DNA of 64,000 nucleotides, taken from contig NZ_JACHBQ010000001.1 of assembly GCF_014200405.1 (NCBI RefSeq), positions 3,906,001 to 3,970,000 on the forward strand, given 5' to 3'. The translations under genes were made by a program, and so were the position numbers. Each line of letters begins with the position of its first letter. Within the stretch, counting starts at the first letter, position 1. The notes below the pieces were generated by a model, which was not told the origin of the DNA, did not search any database, and saw only the letters and a program-made list of their open reading frames with translations. Positions 34,162 to 43,378 of the stretch are shown here, piece after piece. Source of the DNA: Cryobacterium roopkundense. Its GTDB lineage: Bacteria > Actinomycetota > Actinomycetes > Actinomycetales > Microbacteriaceae.

Positions 34162-35316
34162 ATGAAGGTAGCGGTATTTCGAGAACGAGATCCGGGAGAG
34201 CTGCGCGTCGCCGCAACACCCGAATCGGTGCGCCAGCTCGTCAAGGCCGGACTCGACATTGTCGTCGAAGCCGGGGCAGGCGATGCGGCAGGATTTCCCG
34301 ACGCCGCCTACAGCGACGCAGGTGCCTCGGTCGAACCGCGGATCAGCCTGGAGGACGTCGATGTTCTCGCCCACGTGCGCCCCTTGAAGATCGAGGTCAT
34401 CTCGGCCCTGCGCGAGGGAACCATCACGGTGGGGCTCGCCTCACCGGCCAACCAGCTCGACGCCATCGCGCAGCTGCATACCTCGGGCATCACGGCCTTC
34501 GCGCTTGAGCTCGTTCCCCGCATCTCGCGGGCACAGTCGATGGACGCGCTCACGTCGCAGGCCCTCGTGGCCGGTTACCGGTGCGCGCTGGAAGCGGCCA
34601 TGCGCCTGCCGCGGTTCTTCCCGCTCTTCATGACGGCCGCTGGAACCATCCCGCCGGCCAAGGTGCTCGTGCTCGGCGCCGGTGTCGCCGGCCTGCAGGC
34701 CATCGCGACGGCCAAGCGTCTCGGCGCGAAGGTCTCCGCATACGACGTGCGCGCGGCATCCGCTGACGAGGTGCGCTCCATGGGCGGCACGTTCGTGGAC
34801 CTCGGGCTCGACACCACCGACGGCGGTGGCGGCTACGCCAAGGAACAGGCCGAAGACCGGGCGAAGCGCCAGCAGGAACTGCTGACGCCGTACGTCTCCG
34901 ACGCCGACATCGTGATCACGACCGCTGCAATCCCCGGACGCCCGGCGCCGCGCCTGCTCACGAGCGAGATGCTGCTCGGTATGCGCTCGGGATCGGTCAT
35001 CGTCGACCTCGCCGCCGAGAGCGGTGGAAACGTCGAGGGCAGTGTGGCCGGACACGAGGTGACGATCGCGGTCGCGAGCGGCCGGATCACGATCGTGGGC
35101 ATGAAGGACGTCGCCTCGTCGATGCCGTTCGATGCGTCACGCCTGTTCTCCAAGAACGTGTCCAACCTCATCGAACTGATGACGGTCGACGGCACGGTCA
35201 CGCCCGACTTCGACGACGAGCTGGTGCGAGGCGCCTGCCTCACGCGCGACGGCACTGTTCTGCACGAACCCACCCGGCAGTCACTGGCCGCTCTAGCCAC
35301 GCAGGGAGCTTCGTAA
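34162..35316 (+). CDS. pntA: NAD(P) transhydrogenase subunit alpha, part 1 (PntAA)
   Basis: NAD(H)-binding soluble domain I of the proton-translocating transhydrogenase, 384 residues. The start MKVAVFRERDPGELRVAATP at 34162 matches the family and has GGAG 6 bp upstream. An in-frame ATG at 34090 with a strong GGGGGAG site would add 24 non-family residues and cannot be excluded. The NAD-binding Rossmann motif GAGVAGLQAIATAKRLGAKV and GYAKEQAEDRA are present. The stop overlaps the next gene (TAATG). The enzyme makes NADPH from NADH using the proton gradient. Confidence 0.93.
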   Translation: MKVAVFRERDPGELRVAATPESVRQLVKAGLDIVVEAGAGDAAGFPDAAYSDAGASVEPRISLEDVDVLAHVRPLKIEVISALREGTITVGLASPANQLDAIAQLHTSGITAFALELVPRISRAQSMDALTSQALVAGYRCALEAAMRLPRFFPLFMTAAGTIPPAKVLVLGAGVAGLQAIATAKRLGAKVSAYDVRAASADEVRSMGGTFVDLGLDTTDGGGGYAKEQAEDRAKRQQELLTPYVSDADIVITTAAIPGRPAPRLLTSEMLLGMRSGSVIVDLAAESGGNVEGSVAGHEVTIAVASGRITIVGMKDVASSMPFDASRLFSKNVSNLIELMTVDGTVTPDFDDELVRGACLTRDGTVLHEPTRQSLAALATQGAS

Positions 35317-35621
35317 TGGAACCCATGAGTCTGTTATCCATCTTCGTTCTGTCAGTCTTCATCGGTTTTGAGGTCGTCTCGAAGGTTTCCAGCACGCTGC
35401 ACACGCCCCTCATGTCGGGCGCCAACGCAATTCACGGCATCATTCTGGTGGGCGCGATCGTCGTGGCCGGTCAGGCCGAAAATATGGGCATCCTGATCTT
35501 CGCCCTCGTCGCCGTGCTGCTGTCCACCATCAACCTCGTGGGCGGGTTCGTCGTGACCGACCGCATGCTCGAGATGTTCGCCGGACGCAAGACCGGCGCT
35601 CCCCAGGGAGGCAAGCGATGA
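35316..35621 (+). CDS. NAD(P) transhydrogenase subunit alpha, part 2 (PntAB, membrane)
   Basis: Small membrane subunit of 101 residues with three hydrophobic helices (LLSIFVLSVFIGFEVVSKVS, LMSGANAIHGIILVGAIVVA, ILIFALVAVLLSTINLVGGF). It forms part of the proton channel. The ATG overlaps the pntA stop, and the gene overlaps pntB by 4 bp (ATGA). A split alpha subunit is usual in actinobacteria and Rhodospirillum-type enzymes. Confidence 0.94.
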   Translation: MEPMSLLSIFVLSVFIGFEVVSKVSSTLHTPLMSGANAIHGIILVGAIVVAGQAENMGILIFALVAVLLSTINLVGGFVVTDRMLEMFAGRKTGAPQGGKR

Positions 35622-36991
35622 ATATTCTCTCTTCGGAATGGACCACGGGCCTGTACCTCGTGGCCGCCGTCTTCTTCATCCTCGCGCTGAAAGGGCTGGG
35701 CTCGCCCAAGACCGCCCGGCGCGGAAACGCCATCGGCGCCCTGGGCGCTCTCATCGCCCTGGTGACGGTGTTCCTGTCGACCCAGCTGGACAACATCCTG
35801 CTGATCGTCGCCACCATCGTGGTCGGCGCGGCGATCGCGGCCCCGGTGTCGCGTCGCGTGCAGATGACAGGCATGCCGCAGCTCGTGGCCCTGTTCAACG
35901 GCGTCGGCGGCGGAGCGGCGGCCATCGTGGCGCTGCTCGAACTGCCGCACGTCGAATCTGCCGGGGCCTCCCTCGCCGTGGTCTTCACCGTGCTCGTGGG
36001 TGGTGTCTCGTTCTCGGGATCCTGCATCACGTTCGCGAAGCTACAGGGCCTCATTCCCACCAAGCCACTGATCTTTCCCGGCCAGCGCTGGGTGATGGGC
36101 CTCGTGCTCGTCGCGGCCGTTGCGCTCGGCGCCGTCATCGTGGCGGATTCGTGGATTCTCGGAGCCACGATCCTGCTGATCCTCGGCCTCGTCGCCGGTG
36201 TGCTGCTGGTGAACCCGGTCGGCGGAGCGGATGTGCCGATCGTCATTTCGCTGCTCAACGCGTTCACCGGACTCGCCGTCGCCGCATCGGGCCTCGTGCT
36301 CGGCAACGTGCTGCTACTCGTGGCCGGCACTCTCGTGGGTGCCAGCGGAACGATCCTGACCCGGGCCATGGCATCCGCTATGGGGCGCAGCGTCAGCGGC
36401 ATCATCTTCGGCGCGTTCAAGGGCGGGTCCACTGCCGGGTCAACCGAGATCTCCGAGCGCCCCGTGCGCTCGTCGTCTGCCGAAGACGTTGCGATCCTCC
36501 TCGGCTATGCCCAGCGTGTGATCATCGTTCCGGGTTACGGTCTGGCCGTGGCACAGGCGCAGCACACCATGGCCGAGCTCGTCGTGACGCTCGAAAAGAT
36601 GGGCATCGAGGTCATCTTCGGAATCCATCCCGTGGCCGGCCGTATGCCCGGTCACATGAACGTGCTCCTCGCTGAGGCCAACGTGCCCTACGAGGTGCTG
36701 CAGGAAATGGACGAGGTGAACCCGCAGTTCAAAACCGCCGATGTGGCGCTCGTGGTGGGAGCGAACGACGTGGTCAACCCCGCGGCGAAGTCGAGCCCCG
36801 GATCGCCCATCTATGGCATGCCCATCCTCGACGTGGGCTCGGCACGTCAGGTTGTCTTCCTCAAGCGCTCCATGCGTCCCGGTTTCGCCGGCATTGAGAA
36901 CGAGCTGCTCTACGAAGACCAGACGACGCTGCTCTTCGGCGACGCGAAGGACTCGCTCACCAAGGTGCTGACGGCGGTCAAGAACCTCTAG
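35618..36991 (+). CDS. pntB: NAD(P) transhydrogenase subunit beta
   Basis: Beta subunit of 457 residues with about nine membrane helices (residues 10-265) and a C-terminal NADP(H)-binding domain III (from about 280) carrying VIIVPGYGLAVAQAQH, GIHPVAGRMPGHMNVLLAEA and ANDVVNPAAKSSPGSPIYGM. The membrane part includes LFNGVGGGAAAIVALLE. It is the last gene of the three-gene operon, followed by a strong hairpin. Confidence 0.95.
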   Translation: MNILSSEWTTGLYLVAAVFFILALKGLGSPKTARRGNAIGALGALIALVTVFLSTQLDNILLIVATIVVGAAIAAPVSRRVQMTGMPQLVALFNGVGGGAAAIVALLELPHVESAGASLAVVFTVLVGGVSFSGSCITFAKLQGLIPTKPLIFPGQRWVMGLVLVAAVALGAVIVADSWILGATILLILGLVAGVLLVNPVGGADVPIVISLLNAFTGLAVAASGLVLGNVLLLVAGTLVGASGTILTRAMASAMGRSVSGIIFGAFKGGSTAGSTEISERPVRSSSAEDVAILLGYAQRVIIVPGYGLAVAQAQHTMAELVVTLEKMGIEVIFGIHPVAGRMPGHMNVLLAEANVPYEVLQEMDEVNPQFKTADVALVVGANDVVNPAAKSSPGSPIYGMPILDVGSARQVVFLKRSMRPGFAGIENELLYEDQTTLLFGDAKDSLTKVLTAVKNL

Positions 36992-37007
36992 TCGGCGGCC
37001 GTTCGAC

Positions 37008-37041
37008 GAGGCACCCCCGGTTCTGAATCGGGGGTGCCCTC
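37008..37041 (+). terminator. Terminator hairpin after pntB
   Basis: GGCACCCCCG and CGGGGGTGCC form a 10-bp GC stem with a 9-nt loop, 17 bp after the pntB stop. There is only a weak T-tract, common for actinobacterial terminators. Confidence 0.65.
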
Positions 37042-37092
37042 CTGTGCGCAGCCGTGCTGTCGAGCCCGGACATGGGACCAGTAGCATGAAGC

Positions 37093-37614
37093 ATGGCCAT
37101 CACCCCCGACATAGCCGACTGGACCTGGGTACTCGAACGCCCGTGCCCCGATTGTGGGTTTCGGGCTGCGGATGTGGAGTTCGACGATCTTCCGCGCCTG
37201 ATTCGCGCGAATGCCGCTGCGTGGGTGCCGGTGCTCTCCCGAGCGGATGCCGCGGTGCGCCCGAACGATCACACCAGGTCACCGCTGGAATACACGGCCC
37301 ATGTGCGCGATGTCTGTCTCCTGTTCGCCGAGCGACTGCAGCGCCTGCTCGACGAGGAGGATCCTCTTCTCGCGAACTGGGACCAGGACGCCACGGCGAT
37401 CGCCGAGCGATACGACCTTCAGGCGCCCGAAAAGGTGGGACGCGAGCTCAAGGCTGCGGCGGCATCCGTTGCCGATGCCTTTGCGGCCGTGCCCGAGGAT
37501 GCCCGCCAGCGCACCGCTCGTCGAAGCGACGGGGCGTCGTTCACAGCGGAGACGTTTGGGGCGTACTTTCTGCACGACATCGTGCATCACCTGCACGACG
37601 TGGCCGGCGACTAG
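37093..37614 (+). CDS. DinB / maleylpyruvate-isomerase-like four-helix protein
   Basis: Protein of 173 residues resembling DinB/mycothiol-dependent enzymes. It has a conserved front (DWTWVLERPCPDCGFR), metal-type histidines in SPLEYTAHVRDVC and near the end in YFLHDIVHHLHDVAGD, and the four-helix spacing between them. Actinobacterial members often act with mycothiol, but the reaction here is unknown. Two cysteines in CPDCG near the N terminus are unusual for plain DinB proteins. No operon partner. Confidence 0.78.
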   Translation: MAITPDIADWTWVLERPCPDCGFRAADVEFDDLPRLIRANAAAWVPVLSRADAAVRPNDHTRSPLEYTAHVRDVCLLFAERLQRLLDEEDPLLANWDQDATAIAERYDLQAPEKVGRELKAAAASVADAFAAVPEDARQRTARRSDGASFTAETFGAYFLHDIVHHLHDVAGD

Positions 37615-37709
37615 GTTCATCTAGAAGGGGCCGTCGGTGGATTCGGTGACGGCAATGCTCCACGGGTCTGCGCAGGCGTGTGGCTTCGTGGGTGGTGCAG
37701 GTCATCTCC

Positions 37710-37958
37710 TGTCTCGACAAGCTCGACAACCGACCCCGTCCCGTCACGGCCTGGGCTGACCCAGAAGTTCCGGTCGGCGAGGGCCTTCTGGTGCCGCACG
37801 GCGATGGACTCCGGGTGAGTGAACTCCCGCACCTTCACGGCCTTCCTCCGCAGTTGCGGGACGGTGAGGGTTTCACTGTTGCGGAGAGCCTCCTCTTCGA
37901 AGGCCTTCCAGGGCTCTGGCGGGAGGCTGACGGCCCGGTTGTCGAGCTTGTCGAGACA
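37710..37958. repeat. Exact 23-bp inverted repeat pair around a pseudogene fragment
   Basis: TGTCTCGACAAGCTCGACAA plus CCG at 37710-37732 recurs exactly, inverted, at 37936-37958, 203 bp away. The unit is itself partly palindromic (TCGACAAGCTCGA) and resembles the GTCTCGACAAGCTCGAC dispersed repeats common in Microbacteriaceae genomes. The second copy lies at the rearranged joint of the DUF222 pseudogene. Confidence 0.85.
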
Positions 37959-38416
37959 CGATGGTCGTTTGGGCGTGGCGGTAGCTGATGTCTCCGCGTC
38001 GGAGGGCATCTCGGGTGGCGGGGAGGCCGGTGTTGCAGCAGGTCACTTTCGAACATCAGATTGCGGGCAACACCGCTGGGCAGTTTCAGCAGGGCGGCCA
38101 GCTCAGCGACGAGGCCTTCGTGGGCGGCTTTCTGCGGCGACCACTCGGTGTCTCGTCGTCCCCGCGCGGTGCGGGGGAGTCCAGCCTCGGCCGTGGCGTC
38201 GGTCCACTGCCGGAGCTTGTCGATCACTTCGGCTCGAGCGGCTTGGGCGAAGCAGACCATCCGATCGAAGCTGAGGATTGCGTCGAGGAGCAGGGTTTGA
38301 GTGTCGTCGGCGACGGCCTTCTCCTCCGCCAAGACGGCGAGGGTCTGGTCGACTGGTTCGGGCAGGGTATTCCCCGCGGCGTCCTCCAAATGAGGAACTT
38401 CATCGTTGTTCGCCAT
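37735..38416 (-). pseudogene. Decayed DUF222-type gene
   Basis: The first 128 codons (MANNDEVPHLEDAAGN onward, to LPSGVARNLMFESDLLQ) read as an intact DUF222 N terminus. After that the frame is lost. The later family segment (SLPPEPWKAFEEEALRNSET, then LRRKAVKVREFTHPESIAVR and HQKALADRNFW) appears in a different frame from about 37930 down to 37740. Some 50 codons between them and the whole HNH domain are missing. The 23-bp repeats mark the joint and the 3' end, so repeat insertion or recombination probably broke the gene. Confidence 0.82.
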
Positions 38417-38645
38417 AAGATAATTATCCCACGAACCACAGACAGATTCGAGAAATACTCAGGGTTGTGGATATATTATTCGAAGTTGATTCTTGCTTCC
38501 GCAGTCCGGGGAATGGCTCGCGGGGTCTCGACGGGCGCGGGCCAAAAGCGGGCCCGCTGCTCGACCGGCGAGGGGGGTGTGGGAGCCGAAAGGGCGGAGC
38601 GCGGCGCGGGATGGGGGACGGGCCGACGTGTGACACCATGTGGGC

Positions 38646-39092
38646 ATGCTTAGCGTCGTGCTGTCAGAGTCGAAGGTCTTCACGCCCGCCGACCTCGTTG
38701 GTCTCTATGGGAGCGTCGGATGGGCCGCGTACACGAATGATCCGCATTCGCTCGCGCGTGCGGTGGATCAGTCGTCCTACGTTGTGTCGGCGAGGGATTC
38801 GGCAGGGGAATTGCTGGGCCTGGCTCGAGCCATTTCCGACGACGTCTCGATCTGCTATCTCCAGGACATCCTGGTTCGCCCCGGCCAGCAACAGACTGGT
38901 ATCGGCCGTGCCATGGTGCACAGGGTTCTGGAGCGCTACGTTCACGTGCGGCAGAAGGTGCTCATCACCGACGATGAACCTGGCCAGCGCGCGTTCTACG
39001 AATCCATCGGCTTCGTTGAGGCGCACGATTTTGCACCGGCGCCCCTGCGCGCGTTCGTGCAAATCGGGCAGCAGCACGTCACGAGTGCCTGA
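38646..39092 (+). CDS. GNAT-family N-acetyltransferase
   Basis: Acetyl-CoA-dependent acetyltransferase of 148 residues from the ATG at 38646 (an in-frame GTG lies two codons earlier). The acetyl-CoA motif is ILVRPGQQQTGIGRAMVHRV, followed by DEPGQRAFYESIGFVE. This resembles YjcF/ElaA-like small GNAT proteins. The acceptor is unknown. It stands alone between the DUF222 pseudogene and the RibD-C gene. Confidence 0.88.
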   Translation: MLSVVLSESKVFTPADLVGLYGSVGWAAYTNDPHSLARAVDQSSYVVSARDSAGELLGLARAISDDVSICYLQDILVRPGQQQTGIGRAMVHRVLERYVHVRQKVLITDDEPGQRAFYESIGFVEAHDFAPAPLRAFVQIGQQHVTSA

Positions 39093-39184
39093 CGGCCAAT
39101 GAGTCCTGCAGGGGTAGGGTGCTTCCACGCCATCAGTGGAGGCGCAAACGATGCTCCCATATGTGCTGACGCAAGGAGAACTTC

Positions 39185-39835
39185 ATGTCTGGTCGCATTC
39201 ACATCGACCTGTTCACCACGCTCGACGGGGTCGCCCAGGCTCCCGGCGGCCCTGACGAAGACACTGACGGCGGATTCGCGTTCGGCGGGTGGCAGGCCCC
39301 CCTGATGGACGAGACCGACGGTGCCCAGGTTGACGAGGGGATACAGGCCATGGACGCCTTGCTTCTGGGGCGCCGTACCTATGACATCTTCGCTTCTTAC
39401 TGGCCCCATCACCTCGACGGGCCTAACGCCGACATCGCGCGCAAGTTCGACGCGATCCCCAAATACGTCGCGTCGCGAGGCGAGCCGGTGCTGGAATGGC
39501 ATCACTCGCACCTGCTCGGCGGCGATCTCGTGGCAGAGCTGGCAGCGCTGCGGAAGCGGCACCGGGAGATCCACGTGATCGGCAGCATCCGTTTCGCCCG
39601 CACTCTCGTGGCCCAAGGCTTGTTCGACCAGTTGAATCTGTGGGTGTATCCGATCGTGCTTGGTTCCGGCAAACGTCTGTTCACCGCCGACGGCCCGCCA
39701 GCGTCCCTCGAGCTTCTCGCCGCCGAGCCCGCTTCGAAGAACGGCACGGTTCTGCTGCGCTACGGATGGAGGGGGTCAGTGCCGGCGACCGGAGACATGG
39801 GCAGGGACGACCCTGCAACCGAACTTGGACCATGA
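39185..39835 (+). CDS. RibD C-terminal / dihydrofolate reductase-like oxidoreductase
   Basis: Protein of 216 residues of the RibD-C (DHFR-like) family that binds NADPH. Conserved parts are IHIDLFTTLDGVAQAPGG, DALLLGRRTYDIFASYWP, IHVIGSIRFARTLVAQGLFD and YPIVLGSGKRLF. Stand-alone members are reductases of unknown substrate. The ribosome site AAGGAG precedes the ATG at 39185. It appears to be the last ordinary chromosomal gene before the Tn7-like region. Confidence 0.88.
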   Translation: MSGRIHIDLFTTLDGVAQAPGGPDEDTDGGFAFGGWQAPLMDETDGAQVDEGIQAMDALLLGRRTYDIFASYWPHHLDGPNADIARKFDAIPKYVASRGEPVLEWHHSHLLGGDLVAELAALRKRHREIHVIGSIRFARTLVAQGLFDQLNLWVYPIVLGSGKRLFTADGPPASLELLAAEPASKNGTVLLRYGWRGSVPATGDMGRDDPATELGP

Positions 39836-40313
39836 TATCCGGTTGTGATGTGACGCGCGCCGATAGATGAGCTCAACCCTGACACTTGACACCATGGGAC
39901 GAGCGGCGACTCCCCATTTGGCAATGGCACCTGTCCGCAGAAATGATGATCCTTCGGATGAATTCTTGGGGTCTGAAAGTATTTACCTTGATCAGAAGCA
40001 TATGCCTAGCATTAGGAAACTTGCAAGGAGTGGGTTTTGGGCAAAAAAAATGGGCCCGTCGAATGACGGACCGATTGTTGGGTGTTTTGTGTGGGGCCGG
40101 GTTATGCGCCGCCGAATGCGGCGATTGCGATCTGTCCGAGTCCGATGAGAATGAAGCCGACGCCCGTGAGTCCCATGTGGCCCAGTGACGATAGCCCGGC
40201 CTCAACTCTCGCTCGGTTAAGCCTGCCGAGGTACTGCTTTTGCCGTTTCGCGTATGGGCGGGCGAGCCTCTCGAATGATCTGTGTTGTGGAATGTTCTCG
40301 AATGAGAACGAAC
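39836..40313. other. Gene-free stretch at the left border of the Tn7-like region
   Basis: The 478 bp between the RibD-C gene and tniQ contain no supported gene. They are lower in GC than both sides (for example a run of eight A at about 40043) and hold three CGAATGA-like words (40058, 40274, 40300). The element's left end is expected here, but neither a TGT tip with a matching partner nor a target duplication could be identified. On the minus strand a short hydrophobic frame ends at about 40107 without a convincing start. Confidence 0.45.
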
Positions 40314-42308
40314 CTAGTGGCGGGCTGGAAGATTTGGGCTGGCACCAGCTCGAAGGTCCGCTGGGCAGTGGGTGCAGCCGTTTGATTTGACGCGGTGGGG
40401 CACGGACTGCAGCTCTTCATGGTTCTGGAAGCATTTCCACCAGTGTTTGGCGGTGCCGGGAAGGATTTGGTCCGGTTGGATGTCTCCGTTCCTTTCGGTG
40501 TCCCAGTCGATTATGAGGAGCGGGTGTTCGGAAGCTACGTCCGTCTCGCCGGGCAGGGGTTTGCGTCTTGCGCAATAGGGGCATCCGCTGCCCGATGTCC
40601 GGCGGTCAACGCGTTGCCGGTATGGGTGGTCTTTGGGACAGCGCCAGGCATAGGTGTCGCAGGAATGTGGGGCGACGTCTTCTGGCTTGACGGGCATGTT
40701 TGCGTCTAAATCCCATTCCTGGGCGATGTCGGGCCGGGCCGCCGGGAGATTGGTTCCGTGGAGTTTCCTGGCACTGCATTTCGGGCAGCCGTGGCCGTGC
40801 ACTCTGCTTTCGATAAGCGCTTCCCAGACGTGGTTGAAGCGGCACTGCCACCAGGCGCTGTCGGGGCTGCCGACCGCGACTTCTTCTGGCCGGCGGACGT
40901 TGAGCTTCGGGTGCCACTCTGTAGCGAGTTGCGGGCAGCGGGTTCGGATGTCGTTTACTCCGGGGCGGAATTCGCGGTTGAGGCAGACGCGGCAGCCGGG
41001 GTCGCCGTTTACTCGATTGGTGGGGCTTGTGGTGATGAGGTGTCCGGCTTGGGGGCAGCGCCAGTTGTATGGGGTCGTTGAGCTGGGGAGTATCTGGGAG
41101 GGGAGGATGCCGTCGTTGTCTTCGGGATGGAATTCCCGAGCGCGGGCGGGGTATCGCGTTTCGAGGTCGTTGAATCCGGGTTCCACGAGATGGTTTGAGC
41201 AGATTCGGCAGCCGTCGCTGGTCGGTCCGAGGAATTTGTTGAAGTGTGAAACCGTGAGGGTTATGCGGTGTCCGCTGCGGCAGATGGAGGCGAAGTCGTC
41301 GTCTGCGCGGCGTTTGCTTCCCGGGTGCTTGCGCTCGTTGAGGTGGTGCACCCTGACGGCGGCCCAGTTCTTTTCGGTGAGAATGTAGGCGCCGGTGACG
41401 TCGAGGTAATTTCGAAATGGCTCAGGCGCGGTGGTCAGTGGCTGGAGCGTGTTGATGATGGCCGTGGGTACGGGGAAGTCATGGTCCCAGGTCCGCACGT
41501 AGGCGCGCTTTCCGAGCGAGTGTTCGCGAACGCTGAGGAATGTGGGCCGCAGGTACAGCCAGAGTTCTCGGGTGACGTCAGTGAAGCCAGGACCGACTGC
41601 GGAGCGCACCTGCTGTTCGAGGGTTTCGTAGCTTGCCGCGTAGGTGCGCGTCGGGTCGAAAAGGTTCTGGAGGAAATCGACTCGAGTGAGTGCTGTGGCG
41701 ACGGCCATCATCAGCGGGTAGATGAGGATGTCCGTGAGAGTCATATTGTCCGTGGTTTCGGCTTTGGAGGTCTGGTGCGTGCGGAAGGCGCGTCGAAGCG
41801 TGACGTAGAAGTGAGCATCCATCTGTCCCCGCCGACGCAACTGGCGGAACCGCCGCTCAGCCTCCTGATGGTCAGCGCCGACGTGCATTTGCTCTTCGGG
41901 GCCGCTGCCGGGTCCGACCCATTTGGAGTGGTGTCGGCAGATGATGTTGTCGAGGTGGGGGTACTGGTGCGCCGCGATTCCGTGGCTGCAGTTCGTGCAG
42001 AGCCACCGTTGGCCGAAGTCGTCGGTGCAGGGTGAGCAGTGAGAGTCTTCGCCGTGGTGGAGCCCGGTAGCGGCGGCCCGGCTGAAGTGCCCGGACTGCA
42101 GCCCAGATTTTTCGCTGATGACTCGCGTCCAGGTCTCTTCTGCGGTCCCTTCGGTCTCTTTGAGCGCCAACCGAATCAGATGTTGTTGGTGCATGAGTGT
42201 GTCTTGGTTGGCCGGCAACACCCGGTCGGTATAACTATCAACGGTTTCGCGGTGCATCGCTTTGAGGGGGTTCCAGTAGGGACGGTGCGTCTCGCTGTAG
42301 TGAGTCAT
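40314..42308 (-). CDS. tniQ: TniQ-like target-selection protein with five tandem zinc ribbons
   Basis: Protein of 664 residues. The N-terminal half (about 1-330) has the TniQ-type Cys/His cluster CSPCTDDFGQRWLCTNCSHG followed by ICRHHSKW. The C-terminal half holds five repeats of a zinc-ribbon unit, each with an aromatic-C.(x)..H half (ICRSGH, WRCPQAGH, WQCRFNH, WRCPKDH, WKCFQNH) and a Cys-x-x-Cys half (CRIC, CRVC, CPKC, CPYC, CTHC), joined by EW/EFHP..N linkers as in the PF14311-type domain. TniQ/TnsD proteins link the AAA regulator to the DNA target, so the ribbons may read a specific site. The start overlaps the tnsC stop (ATGA). Confidence 0.85.
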   Translation of the reverse strand: MTHYSETHRPYWNPLKAMHRETVDSYTDRVLPANQDTLMHQQHLIRLALKETEGTAEETWTRVISEKSGLQSGHFSRAAATGLHHGEDSHCSPCTDDFGQRWLCTNCSHGIAAHQYPHLDNIICRHHSKWVGPGSGPEEQMHVGADHQEAERRFRQLRRRGQMDAHFYVTLRRAFRTHQTSKAETTDNMTLTDILIYPLMMAVATALTRVDFLQNLFDPTRTYAASYETLEQQVRSAVGPGFTDVTRELWLYLRPTFLSVREHSLGKRAYVRTWDHDFPVPTAIINTLQPLTTAPEPFRNYLDVTGAYILTEKNWAAVRVHHLNERKHPGSKRRADDDFASICRSGHRITLTVSHFNKFLGPTSDGCRICSNHLVEPGFNDLETRYPARAREFHPEDNDGILPSQILPSSTTPYNWRCPQAGHLITTSPTNRVNGDPGCRVCLNREFRPGVNDIRTRCPQLATEWHPKLNVRRPEEVAVGSPDSAWWQCRFNHVWEALIESRVHGHGCPKCSARKLHGTNLPAARPDIAQEWDLDANMPVKPEDVAPHSCDTYAWRCPKDHPYRQRVDRRTSGSGCPYCARRKPLPGETDVASEHPLLIIDWDTERNGDIQPDQILPGTAKHWWKCFQNHEELQSVPHRVKSNGCTHCPADLRAGASPNLPARH

Positions 42309-43378
42309 GAGGGGTTTGCCTTCTTCGAGGCCGGCTTGAGGGGCCTGTGCGTCTCTCCTGCTTCCATGGCGGATTTGTCGCGTGGTTGTGCCAACAGGAG
42401 TTCGAGGGTGATGGATTCTGCTTGGGGGTCGTCGGCACGGATGAGCGTGTTGGCGCTGGAGATGAAGATTTTGGCCAACGTAGAAATGGAACCGGCCGTG
42501 TGGCAGTGCAGGGCCTTGGAGTGCTTGGTCAGGCTGTCAACCGTGTGGGCGAGTAGCGGCATTTCCCTTTCGAACCCTCGGATGATTCCGCGCCAATGGA
42601 TTTGGGCCGTCGTGTCGGCGAGGGTGAACGATTGGAGGTCTTGGAAGGTGAATCGGCCGCTCAGTTGGCGACCGGTGGGTCCCGCGAACAGCTGGCTCTC
42701 TCGGAGGTTGACGCCGCACAGGATGAATATTCCGAGGACTTCGCTGTGGAGTTGGCGGAGGACTTGGATTGATTCGCCGCTGCCGCGGTTTCCGGCACTG
42801 AGGTTTTGCAGTTCGTCGATGACGATTAGTTCTGTCTTGGCTTGGCGAAAGGCCTCGCAGACACGCATCATCAGTGTGACCTGTGTGTCCCGGGCGGCGA
42901 CGGTCAAGCCAAAGAACCGCGCGAATGCTTCGAGGAGTGATTTCCCGGTACACGCATACGGCACCTCGATGTAGGCGATGGGATGGCGGCCGCGCTGCGC
43001 GGCCTGCGGGAACGTCTTGGTGTGTTCGGCGTAAACCTTGAGCATGGTTGATTGCAGGGTCGTGGTTTTTCCTGCGGTGCCGTCACCGGTGAGGATGAGC
43101 CCCGGGCGTTTGTCGTGCGGCAGGCGACGGTTGTCTGTGATGAACTTCCCGACGGCCTCTCGGGCTTCTCGGACCTGAGGGGTCACGATGATGATGTTGC
43201 CGGCAAGGTGGTCGAGCCGCCCCCGGTTGTACTGACTTCTCTGCCCGACGTCGAGCGCTTCGTACTGGGCGATGGTGAGTCTTTTGGGCGCAGAGATATC
43301 GGACTTCAGATAGTGGGTGAGCCCGGGGAGGGTGGAGAGCGGGAGCTCATCGTCTCGGTCTTCATCGAACATGCCCAT
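42305..43378 (-). CDS. tnsC: TnsC/TniB-type AAA+ transposition regulator
   Basis: ATPase of 357 residues that connects target protein and transposase. Walker A is TGDGTAGKTT (near residue 97), Walker B is ELIVIDELQNLS, followed by a sensor-like GIFILCGVNL and the arginine-rich GPTGRQLSGRFTF. It overlaps tnsB by one base (TGATG) and tniQ by four (ATGA), so the order tnsA-tnsB-tnsC-tniQ forms one transcript. Confidence 0.92.
   Translation of the reverse strand: MGMFDEDRDDELPLSTLPGLTHYLKSDISAPKRLTIAQYEALDVGQRSQYNRGRLDHLAGNIIIVTPQVREAREAVGKFITDNRRLPHDKRPGLILTGDGTAGKTTTLQSTMLKVYAEHTKTFPQAAQRGRHPIAYIEVPYACTGKSLLEAFARFFGLTVAARDTQVTLMMRVCEAFRQAKTELIVIDELQNLSAGNRGSGESIQVLRQLHSEVLGIFILCGVNLRESQLFAGPTGRQLSGRFTFQDLQSFTLADTTAQIHWRGIIRGFEREMPLLAHTVDSLTKHSKALHCHTAGSISTLAKIFISSANTLIRADDPQAESITLELLLAQPRDKSAMEAGETHRPLKPASKKANPS

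Noticed and set aside
40107..40310. Minus-strand hydrophobic frame ending ...GVGFILIGLGQIAIAAFGGA
   Set aside because: No start codon with ribosome site except an internal Met giving 24 residues; it overlaps the tniQ 3' end. Probably a chance frame or relic.
39840..40313. Left end of the Tn7-like element
   Set aside because: TGT-starting words exist (for example near 39845) but no matching inverted partner, repeated transposase sites or target duplication could be paired in the window, so no boundary is claimed.
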